DNA of 64,000 nt, taken from positions 16,555-80,554 of the forward strand of contig DYPH01000008.1 of the NCBI GenBank assembly GCA_020720045.1. Reading direction: 5' to 3'. The notes below the pieces were generated by a model. That model was not told the origin of the DNA, searched no databases, and worked only from the letters and a program-made list of their open reading frames with translations. Shown here one piece after another: positions 25,369 through 34,011 of the stretch; the stretch's first letter is position 1, and every line of letters begins with the position of its first letter. A program made the position numbers and the translations under genes. The stretch comes from Sorangium cellulosum (lineage in GTDB: Bacteria > Myxococcota_A > Polyangia > Polyangiales > Polyangiaceae).

Positions 25369-27159
25369 ATGGCTACGGGGATTCTGCTCTACGTAGGACT
25401 CGGGCTCCTCTTCGCTCTCGGAACGGTTCCGGTCACGCGCGCGATCGCGCGACGGACCGGCTTTGTGGCAAAGCCTCGCGCCGACCGCTGGCACAGTAAG
25501 CCGACCGCACTCATGGGGGGCGTCGGTATCATTGCTGCGTTTTTGGTCGCGTGGGGGATCGCCCACTTCCGGGGGAGCGTCGACCGCGGTGGGTTGTTGG
25601 TCGCGTGCGCGGTTTCCATGGGCGTGCTCGGCTTCGTGGATGACATCGTCCAACTGAAGCCGTACGCGAAGCTCGTCTTTCAGCTTCTCGCAGCGATCAC
25701 CCTAACGTCCTTCGGCAACGTCCTGCCCTGGACGCCGTGGATGCCGGTCAACCACGCCGTCACCGTGTTTTGGCTCGTGGGAGTCACCAACGCCTTGAAC
25801 CTGCTCGACAATATCGACGGCCTATCCGCCGGGATTGCGTCGATTGCAGGTTTGTTTATGGCGTACTTCTTCCACATGACCGGCCAAGACGGACTGGCGG
25901 TCGTCCTCGCCTGCTTCGCCGGTGCGACGCTCGGATTTCTGGTTTTCAATTTCCATCCTGCGTCGATCTTTATGGGCGACTCCGGGTCGCTCTTCTTGGG
26001 CTTTCTCCTTGGAGGGGCCGCCCTCTACCAAAACACGCATCGATCCCGGGGGCTCGTCGCGGTTCTCGCCCCACCTGTACTGATTCTTGCGATCCCGATT
26101 CTCGATACGACGCTCGTCACGATCACGCGCAAGCTTCACGGGCGCTCGGTTTCTCAAGGGGGGCGCGACCACACCTCGCACCGACTGGTCGCACTCGGTC
26201 TCTCCGAAAGGGACGCAACATTAACCCTTTATGGACTCGCAGTCCTTTCGGGAATATGCGCAACCGTCGCCTTCCACGCCCGCCAAAGCGTCGCCTATGC
26301 GCTGATCCCGGCTTTCGCCATCGCGATCGCCATCGTGGCCGCCTACCTCGGCCGCGTGAACGTCTACGCACCCGTTGTCGACGAAAACAAACCGGCAAAG
26401 CGGGCACTCCTCCCGACGCTCGCAGACTTTTCTTACAAGCGCCGGATCTTTGAGGTCATCTTCGACTTCACGCTGATCCTCCTCGCCTACTATTCGGCAT
26501 TTCTCCTCCGCTTCGACGGCGATCTGACCGAGCCTTTCTGGCAGCGATTCAGCACATCTATTCCCGTTCTCGCCGGCGCGCAAATGGCACTCTTGCTTGC
26601 AACGGGTCTCTACGGCGGCCTCTGGCGCTATACGAGCCTTGCCGACCTGCGGCGAATTTTTACATCGTCGGTCGTCGCGGCACTCGGCGGGGTCGTCGCG
26701 GTCGCCATTGCGTTTCGCGGACTGGCTGGGTTCTCGCGCGCCGTCTTCATCATCGACGGGATGCTCGTCTTCCTCTTCCTTGCGGGGCTCCGCGTGAGCT
26801 TCCGCGTGATCCGTGACTGGCTCGTCGCCCGCATGGACGTCCAGCAGCGACGACGCGTCATCATCTACGGCGCCGGGGACGCCGGCGAGCTGCTCCTTCG
26901 GGAAATCCGAAACAACGGCGAACTGAACTTGCTCCCCGTTGGCTTCGTCGATGACGACCCCCAAAAAGAGGGAGTCGTCATCCACGGTCTGCGCGTCCTC
27001 GGAAGTGGGGCTAACCTCGCGAATTTACTTCCGTCGCTTCGCGTTCAAGAGATCGTGCTCTCCACGGGGCACATCGATGCAGAGCGCCTGGCCGCGCTCG
27101 ACGCCGTGTGCGAGCACGGGAACGTCAAGCTACGGCGCGCCCGCATCGACTGGCACTGA
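25369..27159 (+). CDS. WecA/TagO-type sugar-1-phosphate transferase fused to a CapD-N-like domain
   Basis: The 596-aa protein has two parts. The first (about residues 1-335) is a multi-pass GT4 transferase: LGFVDDIVQL (Asp-Asp for Mg2+), ALNLLDNIDGLSAG, FMGDSGSLFLGF and the GGRDHTSHR His motif are all present. Such enzymes place a HexNAc phosphate on undecaprenyl phosphate and start glycan synthesis. The second part (about 345-596) looks like the N-terminal half of CapD/FlaA1-type proteins: four hydrophobic segments and a Rossmann fold with IIYGAGDAGELLLREI. The dehydratase domain that normally follows in CapD is missing. The gene ends directly against the convergent asparagine synthase gene. 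The fusion is the unusual point. Confidence 0.87.
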   Translation: MATGILLYVGLGLLFALGTVPVTRAIARRTGFVAKPRADRWHSKPTALMGGVGIIAAFLVAWGIAHFRGSVDRGGLLVACAVSMGVLGFVDDIVQLKPYAKLVFQLLAAITLTSFGNVLPWTPWMPVNHAVTVFWLVGVTNALNLLDNIDGLSAGIASIAGLFMAYFFHMTGQDGLAVVLACFAGATLGFLVFNFHPASIFMGDSGSLFLGFLLGGAALYQNTHRSRGLVAVLAPPVLILAIPILDTTLVTITRKLHGRSVSQGGRDHTSHRLVALGLSERDATLTLYGLAVLSGICATVAFHARQSVAYALIPAFAIAIAIVAAYLGRVNVYAPVVDENKPAKRALLPTLADFSYKRRIFEVIFDFTLILLAYYSAFLLRFDGDLTEPFWQRFSTSIPVLAGAQMALLLATGLYGGLWRYTSLADLRRIFTSSVVAALGGVVAVAIAFRGLAGFSRAVFIIDGMLVFLFLAGLRVSFRVIRDWLVARMDVQQRRRVIIYGAGDAGELLLREIRNNGELNLLPVGFVDDDPQKEGVVIHGLRVLGSGANLANLLPSLRVQEIVLSTGHIDAERLAALDAVCEHGNVKLRRARIDWH

Positions 27160-29013
27160 CTACCGCTTCCGGCGGAGCCAGAGTTCCAGCGTGAGCAGCA
27201 GGAAGAGGCGCTGGCCATGGTCCATGGTCTCTGCATCGTGTTCCGCGCGAAGACGATCAATCACGCCCGGCTGAAGGAGCCGGCGCACCTCCGCGGAGGG
27301 GCCAAACAGGTCGTCGAGCGCATGTCGCAGCGGGCCGCGGAACCAGGTGCCGAGCGGCACGCCAAAGCCCATTTTCGGCCGGCGGGCGATGTTTGAGGGG
27401 AGGAGATCTTCGAACGCCTTCTTGAAAAGCCATTTTCCGGTGGTTCCCCGCCGGTGGAAGCGCGCCGGGAGCCGAAATGCGTATTCGGTAAGCGCCTTGT
27501 CCAAGAGGGGTGCACGGACCTCAAGGCTATGGTGCATGCTGGAACGGTCCGTCTTTACGAGAAGATCGCCAGGCAGGTAGGAACGATAGTTGTTCGCCAA
27601 AATTCGATGCGCGGCAAAGTCATCCGCATCGTCAATGCGGGAAACAAATCGACGAACGCTTGAACCAGAATCCCGAAATTCCGGACGGAGAACATCATCC
27701 GTCTTGCCCGCGAAGTACGGCATGTACCCAACGAGGCGCTCGCCAAGCGGCAAAGCCGCGCGGGTGAGGAAGCGCACCGCCTTCCCTTGCAGGGTCCTCT
27801 CACTCGCGCCCATCGGAAGCCGACGGGCAACCAGGGACAGGCCATCACGCACAAGCACCGGGACGTGTTCCGTCGCCTCGGCGGCAAAAAAACGCTGATA
27901 CCCGTAGAAGAGCTCGTCCCCACCGTCGCCGGAGAGCGCAACGGTCACGTGCTCACGGGTGAGACGCGAAACGACACTCGTCGGGATCGCCGACGAATCG
28001 CCAAAGGGGCCGTCATGGGCGCCGACGAGATCGTCGAGAAGGTCAAGGCTCGACGGTTCAATGCGGAATTCGGTGTGGTGGGCACCGAAACGGCCAGCGA
28101 CGTCGCGGGCAAACGCCGTTTCGTCGTAGCGGGCGTCGCCGGCAAAGCCGATGGAGAACGTCTTGACTCCGGGCCCCTTCGCCTTCGCCAAAAGTCCAAC
28201 AATAACGGTAGAATCGACGCCCCCCGACAGGAATGCGCCGAGCGGAACGTCTGCCTCAAGGCGCCGCTCGACCGCCGACGTGACAAGGCGACGAAGCTCG
28301 GCCGCCGCCGTCGGCACGTCCAACGCCTCAAGCGACGGATCAACGGAGGGAAGATCCCAGTAACGGGAAACGTGAGGAACAGCGCCCGCGTCGAGCACGA
28401 GAATATGGGCCGGCGGAACCTCGAGCACCCCCTCGTGGAAGGTCTCGGGCCCGGGGACGTAGCCGAGCGCGAGAAGGCCGGCGAGCGCAGAGAGCTTTGG
28501 ACGCAGCGCGATCCCTGACGCTTCCAGCGCTTTCGGCTCGGAACCGAAGCGTAATTCCTGACCGTCAAACGTATAAAAGAGCGGCTTCTTCCCCGCGCGG
28601 TCGCGGCCCAACAGAGCGCGCCGCTTGGTTCCGTCAAAGATGCAGAAAGCGAACATTCCGTCGAGCCGGTCGACAATCGAATCGCCAAATGCTCGATACC
28701 CCTCGAGAATCACCTCACTGTCGCTACGCCCTCGGAACTGGTGCCCCCGTGCACGGAGCTCCTCGCGAATCTCGTGATGGTTATAGATCTCGCCATTGAA
28801 TACGAGAACCGTCGCGCCATCCACCGACACCATCGGCTGATGCCCGGCGGGCGTCAAATCGAGAATTGAAAGGCGCGCAAAGCCGAGAATTGCGTCCTTC
28901 CCTCGGTAGGAGCTTGCGTGATCGGGGCCGCGGCGATGCAGCGCAGCGAGAGCCGCGTCGACATCTACCCGTTCCGGGTCCCGCGGAAAGAGGCAACCGA
29001 AGATGCCGCACAT
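27160..29013 (-). CDS. asnB: Asparagine synthase-like amidotransferase (first of two)
   Basis: The 617-aa protein starts MCGIFG with Cys2 as the glutaminase nucleophile. It also has RLSILDLTPAGHQP, the NGEIYNHHE segment and the PP-loop of the synthase half (LSGGVDSTVI). It ends with a large C-terminal domain (LPGDLLVKTDRSSMHHSLEVR). In polysaccharide loci such enzymes probably convert uronic acid carboxyls to amides or link amines to sugars, instead of making free asparagine. A paralogue lies 69 bases upstream on the same strand. Which acceptor it uses is unknown. Confidence 0.9.
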   Translation of the reverse strand: MCGIFGCLFPRDPERVDVDAALAALHRRGPDHASSYRGKDAILGFARLSILDLTPAGHQPMVSVDGATVLVFNGEIYNHHEIREELRARGHQFRGRSDSEVILEGYRAFGDSIVDRLDGMFAFCIFDGTKRRALLGRDRAGKKPLFYTFDGQELRFGSEPKALEASGIALRPKLSALAGLLALGYVPGPETFHEGVLEVPPAHILVLDAGAVPHVSRYWDLPSVDPSLEALDVPTAAAELRRLVTSAVERRLEADVPLGAFLSGGVDSTVIVGLLAKAKGPGVKTFSIGFAGDARYDETAFARDVAGRFGAHHTEFRIEPSSLDLLDDLVGAHDGPFGDSSAIPTSVVSRLTREHVTVALSGDGGDELFYGYQRFFAAEATEHVPVLVRDGLSLVARRLPMGASERTLQGKAVRFLTRAALPLGERLVGYMPYFAGKTDDVLRPEFRDSGSSVRRFVSRIDDADDFAAHRILANNYRSYLPGDLLVKTDRSSMHHSLEVRAPLLDKALTEYAFRLPARFHRRGTTGKWLFKKAFEDLLPSNIARRPKMGFGVPLGTWFRGPLRHALDDLFGPSAEVRRLLQPGVIDRLRAEHDAETMDHGQRLFLLLTLELWLRRKR

Positions 29014-29082
29014 CGTTTCGTCCTGTCGCTAAGGGGAAAAGTCAGCGAACTTCGACGCTTGACCGAATCCAGCGCCGCGTCG

Positions 29083-31011
29083 TCAGAGGTGCGCACCGTA
29101 GCGGAGCGCGGGGGGCGCCGCACGACGTTTCTGGAGCCCGCTGAGCCAGATGTGGAAGGTCAAGAGGAGGAAAACGCGGAACCCGTGGTCGGCGCGCCCA
29201 TCTTGCTGTTCTTTGAGGAGCTGGCGGACGAAATCGCGACTGATGTAATCCCAGATCGGGCTCGAATCGGCGAAAGAATCTTCGACCAGGCTTCGCAGCG
29301 GACCATTCAGCCACGTCACGAGTGGAACGCCGAAGCCCATTTTTGCGCGGTGGACGATTTCCGTCGGGATCAGGTCTTCGTAAGCCCGCTTCAAGATCCA
29401 CTTCGTCGCCAGCCCGCGACGGAGGAGGCGATCGGGCAATCGCGCCGCAAACTCAATGACAGCGCGATCGAGGAAGGGCGACCGGAGTTCGACACCGTGA
29501 AGCATGCTTGCGCGGTCGGCCTTAAGGAGGAGATCGTCCGGAAGGTACGTCTCAAAATTATAGGCAAGAATTCCAGCCAGTTGCGTGGCACCAGGGTTCG
29601 CCGCAACGAGCGAAGCGACCGACCGGCGCGGCCCGAAGGTGTCGATCGCTGCGGCGACCTCGGGCCGGAACAGGCGATCGAGGTCGAACGCAAAGATGTT
29701 GCACCAAGAAAGCAGGAGGTCGCCGGTCGGGAGCTGCGCTTTCCGGATGGCACGAGCGGCACGAGCGCCGATCGCCGTGCTCCCCTCGCCCGCGTCTGAA
29801 AGGCGTGCGATTTGCGCGCCGAAATCTCGAAGGAACCGCGGGGTTCGCTCGGAGGCCTCTGCATATACAAAACGGGAATAGCCACAAAAGACTTCGTCGC
29901 CGCCGTCGCCGGAAAGAGCAACTGTTACAGTCTGCTTGGCGCGCTTTGCGATCGCAGCCATTGGGATCGCAGATGCATCGGCGAATGGCCCGTCGTGAAG
30001 CTCAACGAGACGCGGCAGCGATGCGAACGACGATGGTTCAAGAATTAATTCGTGATGTTCCGTTCCGAAACGCGAGGAAGCCAAACGCGCGTAGCTCGTC
30101 TCGTCAAAGCGCGAATCGCCAGAAAACCCGACAGCAAATGTGTGGAGTCGTGAGCCGATCGCGCGCGCCATCACGCCAGCAGTAATCGTCGAATCGACGC
30201 CGCCGGAGAGCAGCGCGCCCACCGGGACGTCGGCCTGAATGCGGCGCTCGACGGCGGCGTCGACCAAGCGACGAACTTCCCGCGCCGCTTCCTCCTCGTC
30301 AATGAACAAGCGCGGAGCATGGAAGGGCGGGCTCCAGTAGCGACGAATCTCCTGGGTGCCGTGCGCGTTGACGACCATGAGATGCGCAGGCGGCAGTTGC
30401 GCGATGCCGTGGTACATCGTAGCGGGCGCGCGAACGCTGCCGCCCGAAAAAACACTCGGAAATGCGGCGAGATTTGGCTCACAAGGGATTCCGGCCGCGA
30501 ACAGTGCGTCCGTCTCCGACGCAAAGGCGAGCGCCTGCCCGGCGCCAGGCTCAGTGTAGAATACAGGTTTTTTTCCTACACGATCTCGAGCCAGCACAAG
30601 GCGCTTCTCGCGGACGTCCCAGATGGCGATCGCAAACATCCCGTCGAGGCGCTGAATGACATCGACCCCCCACTCGCGATACCCTTCGAGCACAACCTCC
30701 GTGTCGCTTCGCGAGCGGAACGAGTGCCCCGCTTCGACAAGCTGGTCGCGAAGTTCTCGAAAGTTGTAAATCTCCCCGTTGAGGAGGACGACTACCGATG
30801 CGTCGGCGGCGACCATCGGCTGATGCCCTGCCGGCGACAGGTCGACGATGGAAAGGCGCGTGTGGCCGAAGGCGGCGTCGTCCGAACGCCACCGCCCCGC
30901 ATAGTCGGGGCCACGATGCTCAAGCGCATGGAGCGCAGCATCGACGTCCACCGCCGCGCCGCGGGGGAATTTGCCGTTCTGGAGAAACACCGCACCAAAA
31001 ATGCCGCACAT
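29083..31011 (-). CDS. asnB: Asparagine synthase-like amidotransferase (second of two)
   Basis: The 642-aa paralogue has the same domains: MCGIFGAVF with Cys2, RLSIVDLSPAGHQP, NGEIYNFRE and the PP-loop LLSGGVDSTI. The C-terminal half ends with LPDDLLLKADRASMLHGVELR. The two proteins are clearly related but differ in many positions outside the motifs, so this is an older pair. It is 172 bases downstream of the glycosyltransferase gene at 31184 on the same strand. Both may take an ammonia donor for the same or two different uronic acids; this is inference from position. Confidence 0.9.
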   Translation of the reverse strand: MCGIFGAVFLQNGKFPRGAAVDVDAALHALEHRGPDYAGRWRSDDAAFGHTRLSIVDLSPAGHQPMVAADASVVVLLNGEIYNFRELRDQLVEAGHSFRSRSDTEVVLEGYREWGVDVIQRLDGMFAIAIWDVREKRLVLARDRVGKKPVFYTEPGAGQALAFASETDALFAAGIPCEPNLAAFPSVFSGGSVRAPATMYHGIAQLPPAHLMVVNAHGTQEIRRYWSPPFHAPRLFIDEEEAAREVRRLVDAAVERRIQADVPVGALLSGGVDSTITAGVMARAIGSRLHTFAVGFSGDSRFDETSYARLASSRFGTEHHELILEPSSFASLPRLVELHDGPFADASAIPMAAIAKRAKQTVTVALSGDGGDEVFCGYSRFVYAEASERTPRFLRDFGAQIARLSDAGEGSTAIGARAARAIRKAQLPTGDLLLSWCNIFAFDLDRLFRPEVAAAIDTFGPRRSVASLVAANPGATQLAGILAYNFETYLPDDLLLKADRASMLHGVELRSPFLDRAVIEFAARLPDRLLRRGLATKWILKRAYEDLIPTEIVHRAKMGFGVPLVTWLNGPLRSLVEDSFADSSPIWDYISRDFVRQLLKEQQDGRADHGFRVFLLLTFHIWLSGLQKRRAAPPALRYGAHL

Positions 31012-31183
31012 TCGAAGACAACCTTCAGCAGAGCTTAGGGGACTATTCCCGGCTTCGATTTCCGCAGGCCCCGCTTGGTAAGCATGGACGCACCTACAGT
31101 CATTTCACGAAAGCAACATACCCGACTCGCCGACGGATGATCGATTTTTCGCGGTGGACAGTGCGGCGAAGCTGCCGCCGTCT

Positions 31184-32419
31184 TCAATCAAGCGGACGCC
31201 CAAACGCAAGTGCCTCGTACAGCGCGCGGTAGCGGGGCCCGCCGATCGTCGCGAGGCTGAAGTGGCGCTCTGCGGAGGCACGCGTTTTTACAGAGCGCTG
31301 TGAAAAGGCCTGCTCTGCAAGCGGAAGGATTCTTGAAACTGCGTCCGCAATCGAAACGGCGGAAAAGTCATTGACGACCACCGCCGACTCCGTTTCGGAA
31401 GCGAGCTCGCCCTGATCGCCGATATCGCCATTGAGCACAGCGGGCATCCCTGCAGCGAAGTACTCGGCGACTTTCGTTGGGCTCGAACCCATTTTTGAGA
31501 AACTCGAAATAATAAATGATAGCCCAATATCACCGATGAGGAGCGTCTTCCCCATCGCTTCGGGCGCGACCTTGCGTGTCATAAACGCATCCTCGGGGAC
31601 ACCACGGGCAAGAAGCGACGAACGCAACTTCGTCGTATCATCCCGAGTTAATGCGAGAAATAGTGCATCTGGGCGCACCTGCCGAAGGTGAGCAAAGAAA
31701 TGCGCCATGTCGTCTTCGCGATAGAACGTCCCGAGGGAGCCCGAGTAGAGACATACGAGCCTGTCAGGCGCAATTCCGAAAGATGCTCGCGCAGCCTCCC
31801 GGTCACTCTCGCGTGTCGAAAAACGCTCGAGATCGGCGCAACACGGAATAACCTGGACCTGGGTCTTCGCCCCGAACACGCCCTCTTGACGAAGATGCGC
31901 AGCAAGCTTCTTGGTGAGAACAACGACCCCATCGGCGCGACGAAAGAGTCGCCGCTCCACCTGCTTGAGGAGCTTGTATTCAACGCGGTCCTTGGTCCAA
32001 TGCCCGACGTCGACATATTCGTCGCCGAGCATGCCGCGACAATCAAAAAGAAGCTTCGTGCGCGGGAGCGAGGTCGCAAGGACGTCGGCGACGGCTGCCG
32101 GAAGGTAGCTCCGAGCGTGGACGATGTCCGGGCGTTCCTTCAACGCGATCCGGAGGCCTCGAAACACTCCGTCGCTTGCCTCGCGCACCTTGGTTAGAAG
32201 ACCATGGGCCGGGCTTCGAAATGCGGGCGACCAGCGAATTCCCTCGCGGCGAAGAAAAGCCGCCGTTTGTTCAATTGCGTCTTCCGTCGTTGCGGCAGGC
32301 TCGAACGAGACGATATGAATCTCCACACCTGCTCGCGCAAGGCTGACGAGATAGGGAAGAACTTGGGAGCGACCGAGCGGCTCGGTCATCCCCGCATGGG
32401 CGAGATAGAGAGAACGCAT
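31184..32419 (-). CDS. Glycosyltransferase, GT4 family
   Basis: The 411-aa protein begins with a Rossmann-like N-terminal domain (LYLAHAGMTEPLGRSQVLPYL). The donor-binding GT-B C-terminal domain has CLYSGSLGTFYR, then GSSPTKVAEYFAAGMP with the E-x7-E-like pair and the nucleotide site. GT4 enzymes keep the anomeric configuration when moving a sugar from a nucleotide donor to the growing chain on undecaprenyl phosphate. The donor and acceptor are unknown. It diverges from the Wzy-like gene with a 246-base gap (32420-32665), the likely promoter region for both directions. Confidence 0.87.
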   Translation of the reverse strand: MRSLYLAHAGMTEPLGRSQVLPYLVSLARAGVEIHIVSFEPAATTEDAIEQTAAFLRREGIRWSPAFRSPAHGLLTKVREASDGVFRGLRIALKERPDIVHARSYLPAAVADVLATSLPRTKLLFDCRGMLGDEYVDVGHWTKDRVEYKLLKQVERRLFRRADGVVVLTKKLAAHLRQEGVFGAKTQVQVIPCCADLERFSTRESDREAARASFGIAPDRLVCLYSGSLGTFYREDDMAHFFAHLRQVRPDALFLALTRDDTTKLRSSLLARGVPEDAFMTRKVAPEAMGKTLLIGDIGLSFIISSFSKMGSSPTKVAEYFAAGMPAVLNGDIGDQGELASETESAVVVNDFSAVSIADAVSRILPLAEQAFSQRSVKTRASAERHFSLATIGGPRYRALYEALAFGRPLD

Positions 32420-32665
32420 CAGGGCGGTGGCGTATCAGAACGGCCCCAAACCGCGGGCGCGATTTGACGCGCGGGGGAAAGAATCACCCGAAAGCGTGAT
32501 GAATGCGCCCCGAGCGGTCGGCACCCGACCCAACCGAGCCCGTTTTCCGCTAGGTCTATCGCGGACGCCACGCTCCACGCGGCCATTGCCGTCAGCGCCA
32601 ATACGTCCAAACTCGCTTCAAATCTGCGCCCAACGTTTGGGTGCCGCCCGCGCAAGTACCCACCG
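32420..32665. other. Divergent intergenic region, probable promoters
   Basis: No gene or structured RNA is visible in this gap between the GT4 gene and the Wzy-like gene. As the only sizeable gap between two divergent polysaccharide units here, it probably contains promoters for both. I could not identify specific -10/-35 or activator sites. Confidence 0.3.
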
Positions 32666-33958
32666 ATGCTCGGAATCCTCCTCGCCCTTGCCCTCCCTGT
32701 GCTCCTCGTCGTGATGGCGAATGCACTCGTCGCCCCCGCCGACCGCGCGCGGTTTGTAGGATTACTGCTGGCCGCGTATGTCGCACGACTTGCAGCGTTC
32801 TGGATTTCGATGAATGTCGAGTTCTTTACGAATGGCGGCACCAGCGGCGATTGGGTCCAGTACCAAGTACTGGGGGATATGACCGCAAAGATGTGGAATC
32901 TTCGTGGTTTCTTTTATGCGACAAAGGAAGACATCATCTGGATTGGGCACGCCTCCCTTCCCGTCAACATATTCGCATTTGTATTCTATTTGAATGGCGA
33001 AGTAACGATGATCGGCGGCGCGGTCATTGTAGTATTCTTCACCTGCCTAAACTCGCTTAACGCCTATTCGCTTGCGATCGAGTGTGGGGCAAATAGGGAG
33101 AAGGCATTTCGCATTACTGCGGTCATGCTCTTCCTTCCATCCTTCGTCCTTTACACGTGCCACATGTACAAGGACGGACTGGTTATTTTCTTCGTGTTTG
33201 GGGCACTTGCGGCGGCGATTCGGCTCTCGAAAAAGTTCTCGGTGCTCCAACTCGCTATCGCCGCCACATGCTTCGTGAGCCTGTACCTCGTCCGAAATTA
33301 TCTTCTTTTCGTTGCCGCCGGGCCGGTCCTCGTCGGACTCGTGGGCCTCAACGGCAAGGCATTCGGAAGGACGCTCGTCGCAATCTTTGCGCTCTCCATC
33401 ATCGGTCTCGCGATCGCTGCCGCATCGAATATCTTCACCGATCTCGCCACCGAGGCGCAGACGACATTTGAGATGGGGACGAGCGCGAACGTCGTCAAAT
33501 CGAACGCGCAAGGTGGTTCTGGCGTTCAATTCGATGATGGCGGAAATCCCTGGGCGACGCTCCCCATTCGGATCATCGTGACTCTGTTCGCCCCGTTCCC
33601 TTGGGAAGGGGGTTCGCTCGGATTTCATATTGGAAAGATCGACGCTGCTGTGACCACATTCCTTGCCTACAAGGCCTTTCGCGGCCTTCCCCAATTGTGG
33701 AGGAAGGATCGGACGTTGGTGGCGATCATTCTGCTTTTCGTCGTCCCGCTTACGGTCGCGTATGCGCTCGGTCTCGCGAATGTTGGGCTAGTTCTCCGGC
33801 AGCGGATGCCGATCGTGTTCGTATTTTCGTTCCTGGCGGCGATTGTCTGGAAGTCTGAGGAAGAATGGGGCGCGTACGCGAGCAAGATTGAGGCGGACGA
33901 CGAAGGCGACGACGAGAAACCGGAAGGCAGCGCGGACAGCGTTGGGCAGGAAACCTAG
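32666..33958 (+). CDS. Multi-pass membrane protein, Wzy-like polymerase candidate
   Basis: The 430-aa protein has about ten hydrophobic segments. A periplasmic-looking loop near residues 268-300 contains GTSANVVKSNAQGGSGVQF. This resembles the large loop pattern of O-antigen polymerases (Wzy), but Wzy has no sequence signature I can check by eye. The charged C-terminal tail ends the protein (IEADDEGDDEKPEG). Its stop is closely followed by the O-antigen ligase-like gene, suggesting co-transcription. Alternative: a GT-C glycosyltransferase. Confidence 0.6.
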   Translation: MLGILLALALPVLLVVMANALVAPADRARFVGLLLAAYVARLAAFWISMNVEFFTNGGTSGDWVQYQVLGDMTAKMWNLRGFFYATKEDIIWIGHASLPVNIFAFVFYLNGEVTMIGGAVIVVFFTCLNSLNAYSLAIECGANREKAFRITAVMLFLPSFVLYTCHMYKDGLVIFFVFGALAAAIRLSKKFSVLQLAIAATCFVSLYLVRNYLLFVAAGPVLVGLVGLNGKAFGRTLVAIFALSIIGLAIAAASNIFTDLATEAQTTFEMGTSANVVKSNAQGGSGVQFDDGGNPWATLPIRIIVTLFAPFPWEGGSLGFHIGKIDAAVTTFLAYKAFRGLPQLWRKDRTLVAIILLFVVPLTVAYALGLANVGLVLRQRMPIVFVFSFLAAIVWKSEEEWGAYASKIEADDEGDDEKPEGSADSVGQET

Positions 33959-34011
33959 CCGTGGCGCGCCGTCGAGCATCGCTGGACCACCAGCTCCCCC
34001 AGGACCGAAGA

